NCBI GenBank assembly: GCA_015680685.1
Contig: MNCI01004788.1
Location: 1 to 64,000, forward strand
Source: Gnetum montanum
Lineage: Eukaryota > Streptophyta > Gnetopsida > Gnetales > Gnetaceae
Direction of reading: 5' to 3'
Length of the DNA: 64,000 nt
In this document: one piece after another, positions 33,161 through 43,700 of the stretch
How the letters are laid out: every line of letters begins with the position of its first letter
How positions within the stretch are numbered: position 1 is the first letter of the stretch
Position numbers and translations under genes: made by a program
Notes under the pieces: generated by a model
What the model saw: the letters and a program-made list of their open reading frames with translations, nothing else
What the model was told of the DNA's origin: nothing
The model's database searches: none

Positions 33161-34500
33161 TTTCGCCACCTTTCCTGCTTTGATGATGGAATGTATAGAG
33201 CCTGTCATCCAAGCAGCGCAAATCTCTTCACTAAGCTCAGGAGGCATGCCAGAGTGGTATGATAACATTAAGACTTACCTTCTACATGGAGAACCACTGC
33301 ACAAGCTAACATCCACACAGAAATACGTAGTTCGCAAGTGTGCAAGGTAATACATCATCATTGAAGACAGTACTCTGTGTAGATGCTTTGTTGATGGAGT
33401 ATTGTTAACTTGTATTAACAACGATCAAGTACAAACAATAGTTAGCGAGGTCCATGAAGGGCTATGTGGAGGGCATGTAGCTCCATGAGCCATGACCGCT
33501 AAAATCAGATGCTTAGGGTATTACTAGCCGCACATGGAAAAAGACTACCTTAACAAGGTTAAGACATGTGACATGTGCCAATGTTATGCAAACTTAATAC
33601 ACGTGTCACCAACTGAGTTGCATACTACACAGATTACTTGGTCATTCCAACGATGGGGACTAGACATCATAGGCCCCATCAATCCTAAATCTTATGCAGG
33701 AGATAGCTTCATTATCACCATCACTGAATATTTTATGAAGTGGGTCGAGGCTATTCCTTTGCAGAAGATCACATCCCAACAGGTTTGCCACTTCATCTTA
33801 GATAATATAGTAACCAGATTTGGGCTTCCTATGACTATTGTGACCGACAATGGACCACAATTTAGTAGCATTGAAACCAAGTCTTTTTGCAGTCACCTTG
33901 GTATTAGATAATCTTTTTCCTCATCTTACTATCCACAGGAAAATGGCCAAGTTGAAGCAACAAACAAAATAGTCATCAAATTATTGAAAAGAATGCTCAG
34001 CAGCAATAAAAGGCAATGGCATGAAAAAATCCTCTATGTGATATGGGCATATTAGACAACATGTAGAATAGCTACAGAGAGGATGCCCTATAGTCTAGTC
34101 TATGGATCCGAAGCTGCATTGCCCTTAGAATTACAGATTCCTTCACTATGGATGGTCATTTCCATGGTTATAAATGAGACTCAAAACAACGAGTCCAGAA
34201 TCACAGATTTAGACTCAGTAGAGAAGTGAATTCAGATGCTTGACACTATTGACAGATATCAAGACAAGTAGAGATAGAAGAATTGATAAAACCTACATCA
34301 GCAACCAATCAGGAAAGGAGACTTGGTCCTTAAGGCTGTTCGTGAACCAGTGGGTAAATTGTCTGCAAACTGGGAGGGCCCTTTCTTGGTCATTAGTGCA
34401 TATGGTAACGGGGCATTCAAACTAGCAGATAACAATGGCAACAAGTTGCAAAGCCCAGTGAACCGCATATACCTAAAATGGTACCACATCTAGCTACAAG
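33161..34500 (+). pseudogene. R4 integrase
   Basis: The N-terminal zinc-binding region includes CDMCQCYANL. The core has WGLDIIGPINP (first Asp), GLPMTIVTDNGPQF (second Asp) and NGQVEATNK (Glu), so the D,D(35)E triad is intact. The C-terminal domain reads GDLVLKAVREPVGKLSANWEGPF and ends NGNKLQSPVNRIYLKWYH. Four or five stops separate the parts. It would integrate the cDNA of R4. Confidence 0.9.
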
Positions 34501-34504
34501 CTCA

Positions 34505-34905
34505 GCACCAACATCATGTAACAATCATCCGCTATGATGTAAAACTAGCAAAGTTGTACATGTTCGCTACGATGTAAAACTAGCACTCTTTGCATGCATC
34601 TGCCATGATGCTAAACTATCAAGATCTTCGACCATCCACCATGATGCTAAAATTAGCAAGGTAAGCATTCGTCTGCTGAGATGTAAAACTAGCATAGACT
34701 TGTCCTTGGCTTATGACATAAAATTGACACCCACAGCACGGTCTACTGAGATCATAAATTAGCTCTTCCACCATCCACTATGATGCAAAACTAGCATACT
34801 ACGGTCTGCCCAGAATTGAAATTGGGACCATGGTCTGCTGGGACATAAAATTGGCAATGACAGTCTACCAGGACATAAAACTAGAAACTGCCAATCAACA
34901 GTGCA
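34505..34905 (+). repeat. Cluster of ~22-bp motif after R4 integrase (about 11 copies)
   Basis: Units such as CGCTATGATGTAAAACTAGC recur every 30-45 bp directly after the integrase stop. They are the same motif, in the same orientation relative to the element, as in R2 and R3. No stem-loop is obvious. Confidence 0.8.
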
Positions 34906-36070
34906 TAGAACAAACGAGCATGATCACTCTTGCACAGCATCCCTACCAGATGGAGCAGGTGGGATGTTGGGACCGACCCAGCATTGCCACCATCTTGGCA
35001 TCCTACTGATTCCTCAAACATGTCAAAAGGTATACTACTGACCCCTTAGAGATGATGCTATGACAACCACTCTGTAGTTGTAACTCTTGGGGTCAGCTTC
35101 GTCCTCTGGAGCTCTAAGGGAACTATGGTCAACCATGGCCTTGGAGGCCTCCTTCCATTTTTTCAACTAGACTCTGGCCTCACAGATTCATCTGACTAGT
35201 TCTTTACCTAGCTGGCTGGATGCGATGAGTCTAATTGATGATGGTGAATTCCCAAACCGCAACATCAACATTGGGACCCTTGCCTCTGGCTACAGTTCCT
35301 TCTTCACGACCTGCTCTCCTTCTTGCTTTGGGTGGTGCTTGTTTCAACAACCTCCCTAGCGTTTATGGTGATCAATGTTACTTCTTTGCCTTCTGTTGTG
35401 TTTGCAGGTCACTTGCTGCAACGATTCTATTTAGAGAATGCGTTCACTCTGGGGAGGCAAGGTGTCAATGATGTTCTGAGGTGGCTACTCAGACTAGCCT
35501 GGCTACCTAGGAGTGAGACCATGCCTTCACCTCCATTGAATAACTTAGTCCACTTTCCCCTTCCTTCATCTTTGCAACCATCTTTCCCCTTCCTCCGTTT
35601 GTATAGAATATGAGCATAAACAAAAGCTTTTCAAGTTTATGAACTGGTGTAATACAACTCGCCTTAAAAAAAATGGATGTAACACAACTCATCTAGGCTA
35701 TATCGACGGCCAAAGCTAGGCAAAATGGATGTAACACAACTCGTCCAGGCCAAAAGTGAGCGTAACACAACTCACCCATTCAAAACCCTTCATGTGCAAT
35801 ATAGCCATATAACTTCTCAAGAAAGCACCCTCGAGAAGATGACTTCAAACATGCTAGCAAAAGCTTCCTATTCACATACTTGAGTCTTCCCTGAACCTCC
35901 CTCTCCTGCAACTGTAATCCCCTCCAATACTCCTTATTCCTCCCATCTTTACATTCCTAGGTTTGACAGAGTGACCTCCAAGCAGCTGCTGACAAGAATA
36001 TTGAGACCTTTACTTCTATGATGTTTCATATTCTTTGTTGACATTCTTCGGGCAAGCTCTCTAAACATCA
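34906..36070 (+). other. R4 3' region without recognised gene
   Basis: Overlapping plus-strand frames at 35235-35613 are Leu/Pro-rich and match no family I know. At 35649-35775 a short unit built on GTAACACAACTC recurs four times. The end (GCAAGCTCTCTAAACATC) leads into the PPT. Confidence 0.45.
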
Positions 36071-36085
36071 ACAAAGAGGGGCCAT
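36071..36085 (+). promoter_or_regulatory. R4 polypurine tract
   Basis: ACAAAGAGGGGCCAT lies directly before the LTR start TGAAACACC. It is almost identical to the R2 tract on the opposite strand. Confidence 0.85.
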
Positions 36086-37184
36086 TGAAACACCATGAAA
36101 TTGTAGGGTCTAGCAGTTCAGATGAAGATTCACAACATGTTGCACATCTTGGCTAGTCTATTTGTTTTTCTTGTTTAATGGCTTGTTATGCTACATTACG
36201 TAGTTTAGCCTAAAAGTCTCCACAAAGACTTGATGAAAGCAACAGATATGCAACAACAACACTTCAAACTCTGAAGGATTGCTATGCTATGCTAAATTAC
36301 ACTATGCAGCGTAATCTGGTGCAATGTAGTGTAAGTGTAAGATAGTATGTGGCACTAAATGTAAAGGTAGATTACACTACGCTACGCATCAGAGCATGGT
36401 GCAATGTAATGACGTAGATTTCAGCTATTGTGCACCAGCTGACAAACATTTTGTGGGCCCTGGACACACGTCATCTAAACCACATTCATCTCCTGACCCT
36501 AATCCTATAAATACCCCAATAAATAAAATGTAAAAGGGGGCCAAAAATTTGGACAAAAAAAAAGCAACAGGGTTGAGATTTAAAGAGATTGGAAAGTTCA
36601 GTGACTCTAGCTACTTTGAGCAAGAACATTAGGAAGAGAAGAACTCTGACAAGAATAGTAAGAAGTTTTTGCTTCAGGTCTAACCTCGTTGCATCCCGAT
36701 TCGACCAGTGAACAAGGTAGATTGGCCTTTTGCTTTTTTAAATCTTCGAGTAGCTTCTTATTTGTGGTTGATACTTTGTCCAAAATGAAGTCTACCTTGT
36801 GAAACTTTGCTGCATTTTTCATCTTTTATTCGTGAGATAGATCCCATATTCTGGGATTGTGTATATCTCTTTCAAATCTAGTCTACTATGTTTTGCTTAC
36901 ACAAAATTTCATAACAATGTTGCATAACTCATATTGCATTTTTCTAAATTTAGTCAAGTAACAAATCTCGTTTTCCTCACAAATACATGATCAACCCTCG
37001 TATCATATCGTCATTTTGCTGTTAACAAATTTTTATCAATAAAGTAAGTCCCTATCTGATCGACAAGATCATTCAAGGCACCTTGGATTTATTTTTCTTT
37101 TAGCACAGCCCTCACGTAAATCTAGGGTTAAAACTATGTACATGGAAATTCCTCGGTGTCTCTAGCAACCGATTTTTTCCGTCA
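36086..37184 (+). repeat. R4 3' LTR (1099 bp)
   Basis: It starts TGAAACACCATG and ends TTTTCCGTCA. The TATA box (TATAAATA) is at 36506-36513. U3 between 36185 and 36400 has patches of TATGCTA/TTACGTAG-type short inverted repeats like those in R3 LTRs. Beyond it the R3 integrase reading resumes on the minus strand. No 5' partner remains in the window. Confidence 0.85.
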
Positions 37185-37970
37185 TTACAAAGGTTACTAC
37201 AAAATGTTTTGGTTTCCACACTACTAAATTGTGCCTCATTGTCTATCACAGTAGTCATGGGAAGACCAAACCTTGTTAATATGTTGTTTAAGATAAAGTG
37301 GCAAACCTATTGGAAAGTAGTTTTCCTAAGGGGGATAGCCTCTGTCCACTTTGTAAAGTACTCGGTGGCAATGATGATGAAGCTATGTCCTATGGAAGAC
37401 TAAAGCGTTATGGGTCCTATGATATCTAGTTCCCATGATTGGAATGGCCATGTGATCTACGTAGGATGCAACTCATTAGGTGAAATGTGTATAAGGTTTG
37501 CATGACATTAGCATGTATCACATGTCTTATCTTTAGCAAAGCAATATTGTTCCATGTAAGGACAATAATACCCTAGGTGTCTGATTTTAGCTGCCATGGC
37601 CATGAGAGCTATGTGTCCTCCACATTATCCTTTATGGACTTCATTAAGAATTTTCTATGCCTCTTCCCCACCAACGCAAGTTAGCAATATTCCATCAAAG
37701 GTGCATTTACATAAGGTATTATCTCCTACAAGGACATACTGCCATGCTCACTTTTAGATTGCATCCTTTTGGGTAGATGTAAAGCCATGTGGGGGTTCAC
37801 CATGTTGTAGGTATGCCTTAATGTTAGGGTACCACTCTTGGGCATTGGTAGCGCTTATGGAGGCGATGTGTACTGCTTGAGTGATAGGGTTTGTGCATTC
37901 TATTATCAAAGTAGGTAAAGTTGCAAACAAGTGTGGCAACACATTTAACATTAGCATGGCTAAGGCATTG
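37185..37970 (-). pseudogene. R3 integrase, core region (cut by R4)
   Basis: The minus strand reads HSFIIIATEYFTKWTEAIPL, then FILNNILTRFGLPMTTVIDNEAQF (second catalytic Asp), and ends KTFCSNL at the R4 boundary. Upstream fragments match the R4 integrase N-terminus (AEWYPNIKAYL-type linker, then YGP-like pieces). The part with the catalytic Glu and the C-terminal domain is not found on the other side of R4, so it was deleted. Confidence 0.8.
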
Positions 37971-38450
37971 ACTATAGTTTTTTTGTTGCATGGCACATGT
38001 TGGATGTCTATCATTGTGAACTGTTTCAACAAGTTTTTGGCCAAATCATATTAAGGCTATAAATGTGAAGCTTTACAAGCATAGATTTCAGTGATCTAGT
38101 TGACAAGAAGTTGGGAATTGCCTTGGACAGCCAAATGTTTGATCTCTAATTATTGGGCTACTAAAAGGCCCCTAAGGAGTCCTTTGTACTCAGCTACATT
38201 ATTTGTACAAAGGAAGGTAAAATGGTAAGAAAAATGTTGAATGTCCCCTGAGGGGAATGTAATGATGATGGCAGCACTACTACCTCACATGGTTGAGGTG
38301 CCATTGAAATGTAAAGTGACCTCAAAGTGCAATGGCATAGGGTTGATACTACTAACATGTTCATCGGGGAATTCCAGTTCTATGGTCATCTAATCATCGA
38401 CTAGTGAGGTTGCGAGCTATGTAGCTATGGCTTGTCCCTTCATTGATGAT
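37754..38450 (-). pseudogene. R3 archaeal-type second RNase H
   Basis: The minus strand reads HFNGTSTM at the first catalytic position (Asn for Asp), NNVAEYKGLLRGLLVA with the Glu, HLAVQGNSQLLVN (Asp read as Asn), and MIDIQHVPCNKKTIVNALAM. The order and wording match the R4 copy. Three acidic residues appear as Asn, consistent with G-to-A change. Confidence 0.75.
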
Positions 38451-40040
38451 TAGGCTACATAGTGTAAATCGAATTTCACCATTATAGCTTTCCATCAGGC
38501 TCTCCTGCTACTTTCATATAAGTTGTTTGTGATAGCCCAAAGTACGTTGCTCTTACCTATAATGTTAACCTGGCTACGGAATAGGTAGTGTCTCCACTCT
38601 TTTAGTGCAAATACTAAAGTGAGATAATTCCTTTCTACTTCATTGTATTTTGCTTCTTATGTTATCAATGCATGGCTCAAGTAATAAACTGGGATTTTAG
38701 ACCCATCCTCTCTTTTCTAGCATAACAATGCTATGATAGATGTGCCCAAACTGGCAAGGTAGGTGGGTAAATATTTGGGAGGTGTAAAACCTCTTTCTTG
38801 AAGTCATCGAAGGCTTGTTGACACTGCGTTGTCCACTCAAAGCTAACCCCCTTCTTTAGTAAGTGTTGCATGAGGTGTAACTTGTCAGTCAACTTTGCTA
38901 TAAACCTTTTGATAAACTATATTCTACCTTGCAACCCATGAAATTCTTTAAGGTTGGTAGGGGTGCTAGGTTAACGATGGCCTTAACTTTGTCAGGGTCC
39001 ACTCATATTCTAGCCTCCGAAACTACAAACCCTAGCATGGGTCTAGTTTTAACTCCAAAAACACATTTCTTTGGATTAAGACACAAGTCATGCCTATGAA
39101 AATGCTTGAGGACTAAATCTAGATTAGTGGGATGATCAATAGCTATCTTGGACTTGACTTCTATGTCATCTACATAATCATTTAGTCTCTTTAGGATGTA
39201 GTCACTGAATATGTATGTCATGACTCATTGATAGGTTGCTCTGACATTTTTGAAACCAATGGGCATCATAGTGTAACAAAAGGTTCCCCAAGGGGTCATG
39301 AAAGTAGTCATCAAATGATGCTCTGGATTGATGAGAATTTGATTGTAACCTAAGAATCCATCCATAAAGGATAATAAAGCATGACCAGCATAGTGTCAAT
39401 AAGTTGGTCAATACTTGACAATGGGAATTCATCTTTAATTGTTTCTTTATTTAGATCTCGGAAGTCTATACAGATTCGTATACCTCTCATTTCCTTAGAG
39501 ACTACAATGATGTTTGATACCCACTCCAAGTAATTGGCTATGTGAATGAAGCCTACTTGGTATAGCTTGGTGATTTCATCACATATAGCTAGTGCGATTT
39601 TTGGTTTAATTTTTCAAGCCTTTTTTTTAACCAGTTTGATATGTGGGTCCAAGTCAATGTATATTGTATTAACCTTTGTTCTAAGCTCGACATGTCATTA
39701 TAGGATCACATAAACACTTTGACATTGTCTTGGAGGACTTTAGATACATCTTTTTACATTTGTTGATCTAGGAAGGAGCTAAGTTTTAGTGTCCTTATTC
39801 CCCCCCCCTCCCCTGGATGTTGTTACAGGTACTTCAATGAGAGGGTCCAAGGATGCTACAGTGTTATCAATGGATGATTTCCAGTCTATTGACTCTATAG
39901 ATGTCTTGCAAGCTTGCCATGAGGACTTGTCAAGGTTAAAAGTGGATGTAGATCATGCTGCATGGCCATTTTGTTCAACCTTCCATAATAAGAGAAAGCC
40001 AGGTCAATTAATACCTGTTTTTGGCAATAATGCATAATAA
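38450..40040 (-). pseudogene. R3 reverse transcriptase and RNase H
   Basis: Starting near 40040 with a linker (SLDPLIEVPVTT), the minus strand reads ITKLYQVGFIHIANYLEWVSNIIVVSK-type text, IRICIDFRDLNKAT, palm fragments, and MTYIFSDYILKRLNDYVDD (catalytic YVDD). KKCVFGVKTRPMLGFVVSEA, then the RNase H (FEWTTQCQQAF) follow. It parallels R4 31041-32740 throughout. Multiple stops. Confidence 0.85.
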
Positions 40041-40099
40041 TAAACATTTTCAAAGCAACAATGGAACATGAAATAACTATCAATTATTTGGCCAAGTTT

Positions 40100-40420
40100 A
40101 CGAGTTACCAGTTTAAGGTCTTGGAGGACCATGAACAAGTTTGAACATGCGAGGGATATTAACTTTGCCATTTTAACATCGTGGTGGACTATAACATTGC
40201 AAAATCTAGTTTAAAATATGAAATAGATACTAAGGCTACTAGTTTAAGGTCATGGCAGACTATACTCATGCTATAGTGTATATCAAAGTGTAAATCGAGG
40301 TTGCTAGTTTAAGGTCTTAGTAAACCGTTAATGGGTGGAGTTCAAGAACTAAGGTTAGTAGTTTAAGGTCTTTGCAGACCATGGTAGGGCTTTGTAAAGC
40401 TAAGTTGCTAATTTGAGGTT
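40100..40420 (-). repeat. Motif cluster between R3 antisense gene and pol
   Basis: The plus strand repeats AGTTTAAGGTCTTGGCAGACC-like units (about seven) at 40-60 bp spacing. It is the same motif as at 10676-10935 and 34505-34905. Confidence 0.75.
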
Positions 40421-40439
40421 GGACAAAATTTTTGGTTGG

Positions 40440-40700
40440 GCCCACCTATTATGCTACAAACAATGATGCTATGCTAGAGTGGGATTGCGATAGAATAGTG
40501 CTACGCTATATGGGGCACCCCACATTACTTGGGGTGCAAAAATGGCAAGTTTCTTTCATTGCGTTGGCTATAAATAGGGGTTTACCCATGGTAAATTTTT
40601 CATTTTTGTTGTCAAAGTGCAGAGCCGACATCCAGAGCATAGCATAGTTGTGTCGAGAGAAAGTGAAGTAGTGTAGCATAGTAGTACACAAAATTTGCGA
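40440..40700 (+). promoter_or_regulatory. Putative promoter of the R3 antisense gene
   Basis: A TATA box (CTATAAATAG) lies at 40568-40577, about 130 bp before the ATG at 40709. Upstream and downstream are TATGCTA, CTACGCTA and TAGCATAG units of the kind found in U3 of the R3 and R4 LTRs. Transcription is not shown. Confidence 0.55.
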
Positions 40701-40708
40701 GTGAGACA

Positions 40709-43700
40709 ATGACACCCAAAGGCGAATGTAAGCACTGAGGATTCACTAAGGTGGATGAGGTAAAGGAAACTTTGGGGTGTTTGTCCTAGGCACGCGTTAA
40801 AGTGTGGGAGGAGGTTCCTTCTACTTGGTAAGTCACTATGTTGCCCTTGTTTTTCAGGCTATAGTGATCGTTATCATGATGAAATCTGCATCTTTCGTCA
40901 TTGTTTTGATTATCTTTTTGGCCACTACGATGCTGCTATTTCTAGTTGGCCACAACAGCTGTATGGATGTTACGCTATAGCTACATGCAGTATCACCTTG
41001 ACCACCATTGTTGCAACTACCTTGTCACAGGAGGTTTAGCTTAGCGCAAGGTTAGCGTAGTGTACCATCCTAAGGAGGGTTTGGCCATCAGCAAGATTTA
41101 ACAGCATGAGACATGTTTAATGTAGTGTAGCACGAGTTATTTTGTATGGTATGAGTATGGTTGAGACAGCTGCAGCACGGTGAATTCTTTCTTTTCTAAA
41201 TTTTGTAATGTTTTTTATTATGTTATGGCGATATGTCGTAAGGTCTCAAATTTTATCGCATTTCTACACTATTGAATTTGAAACACTGCTACATTGTTGT
41301 ATTTTTTTCTGTTAAGTTTGCTATGTTTCCTTGCTTATCATGGTAATATGTTGATTACATTGTTATGTTGTTGCACATCTATCTATTCTTGTTCATTTGC
41401 TATGTCATGTGTTATGCGTTTGCATCTAAGTGTTGTTGCATTGAGTGAGGATTGATGGCTATGCTATGATGCAAGAATCATGTTGCTACATTGCTTATGA
41501 TTTTTAGTCTATTTTTTTAGAGGGATATTTGCAATTGGGAGATCATGCTATCCTACATGCAAAGAAAGTGTCATGCTATGCTATATGCAATCATAGGGTT
41601 ACGCTATGCTACATGTAAGCTTCACTCGTACACAGTGCTAACGAATGATGCTTCATTGTGCAGGGTCATGTTGAAGCCCATCCTAATTATCCTAGAGATT
41701 GTGGGAACCCTGTGCTACCTTAGTGAACTAGTGGCCAACATTCCTCCTCTCCATGAATGTGTGGGGCAGTAGGCGATTTGGTTCCGTAAGGGTGCATAGG
41801 ACTTCCTATAGTTCCTGCTCCATCATTTTAGTGTGACTGTTTGGTCACACTTATCAGCAAAGACAACAATAACAATCATAGAAACCCTGTTGTCTAGGGC
41901 AAATCGGGGCATTCTGAAATTTTTAACTGATGGGTCAATCATGGGTGATCGGACAGAAGGTTCCAAAAAGCATCCAAAAGGCTTAAGATGCTTAATTTGG
42001 ATCTAGGAGATGCCTGAGTATAAGTGCTATCACTTATACAACACGCTATTCGTTGCCTTCCACATGGGCACCTACTTTCAAAACCCACATGGGATTGCTT
42101 ATTATGTTGGTGGGTGAGTTCTATGAAGGTATTTTGTTGTGTTGTGTAATCAATGCTACGCTAGACATAGGTATTAATAGTGTGTATATATATATATATA
42201 TATATTGTGTTTTTATAGGTTTTTTATTGATAGGAGTGGTCTCCATGGTGATACAAATGCCTTGGCATTGGCATAGATGGCCTTGCGAGAGTTTTCCTCT
42301 ACTAGGAATGTGGGTGCCGATGTTATAGGCCAATTTGGGGATGAGTTCAGAACCAATCCATCCTGGATTCCCAATTTTATGGAAAATGTAAAGAAGCTAG
42401 TTAGTTGGATAGGGAGTGGACATCCCTTAGGCCACTCACTTTTGAAGACGTGTTGGTGGATCTCCCATCATTTTCCATGCCATTTAAACCTATTATGATA
42501 GACTATGAATTTTCTATTGCATGTTCGAGTGATCATTTTTTTTCCTAATTTTTTTTTCTTTTATTTTGAAAACTATTTTAGTGGTGAGGAAATCCCAAGA
42601 GGTGACTATGATCACCTCTGGGTGTAATGAAACCAACATCATTTTCAAGTACGAGAAGCTGGAGGAGACCTAGTGTTGGCTCTGTAATGGCACCCCAACC
42701 ACGCTTGTCCATAATCTTCAGGAGGCTGAGCCCATGGACTTATTTTTGGCCATCAACCTAAACATCCCACCTGCCAAAATGCTTTCCCTTGCCAACTCCT
42801 TCTCCAAGAAAGCGGACCACTTCCACACACATGTTCACGGTGTACGAGTGATGTTTGAAATCAACAACCAATTGTTCGCGGATCTTTTTGATGTTCCTTT
42901 TGATGGTCTCTCAGTGGGAGAGAAGTCTAAGAAAGAGGCAAACCATTAGGGGAACATTGAGGAGTGGCTAGGGGTGGCCAAGGACCGAAAGGGGATCCAC
43001 ATTGAGAAGGTTAGGCTATGGGTGGCCAAAATGATTTACCCTATCTTCCGTGCCCATGCCTTTCCCAAGCTACTTTCCTAAGGAAAAATCCTTGGAATTG
43101 AGTAGGCTTGGATAATGAGGGATGTTATGGAATAGGGGACTCATTACAATTGGGCCAAACACCTTTGCAAAGGCTTGCAGGCTAAAATGGTCAAGCTCCG
43201 CAGGAAGCTTGAGTCTTGTTTCAACGTGCACCATGCCTTTTTTATAGCCTACTTGCGATTTTTTGTGGAATTATTAGTAGTCTCCAAGTTTTGTGGATTT
43301 TGGGTACTATAAGATTGTAGCTAGATTTCCAAGTTGTGGCTTTGCCAAATCTTCCATACCACCTGATCTTAGGAGCCCCCAGAAGCTATTGGGGAATCAT
43401 TTTCGATGATGACCAGGGATTAGGTGGTGTGCAACTTTCGTGCCTAGGACAACGTGGGAGAGGCACCCCTCATTACCATTGGTAGTGTAACAAAGGGGGA
43501 ATGCCTCATTGGAAAGATGGTGACAACTAAGTTACAATAGATGATGTCCTTCCTGACTGAGGAACCTCCCCACAGAAATGAGGAAAGAGGGAAGAAGCTA
43601 TGACTCAAACTTCACAGAGTGCAGCCTCTGATTGGTAAGTTTTTATTTTTTTTGTTAACATTTGCTATGCTATGTTACACTAGATAGCATTTCATAGCTT

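Larger units (their letters stand above)
27930..37184 (+). mobile_element. R4: 5'-truncated Tat-like element inserted in R3 integrase
   Basis: On the plus strand it has an antisense spliced gene (28000-30532, minus), motif cluster, RT, RNase H, archaeal-type RNase H, integrase, a second motif cluster, 3' region, PPT and 3' LTR 36086-37184. The 5' LTR, gag and protease are absent. Its right boundary cuts R3 integrase, with TTACA (37185-37189) as the expected duplication. The left boundary with the R3 3' end lies near 27930, in the gene's fourth intron, and marks a deletion. This pol is the best preserved in the window. Confidence 0.85.

Noticed and set aside
31041-34500. Possibility that R4 pol belongs to a pararetrovirus (caulimovirid)
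   Set aside because: It has an integrase with D,D,E residues, a second archaeal-type RNase H, a PPT and an LTR; these are Tat-type gypsy features.
42582-43634. Assignment of exon 4 of the antisense gene to the plant mobile domain or another transposase-related family
   Set aside because: There is some resemblance in length and helical character, but no diagnostic motif I could name, so it is left unassigned.
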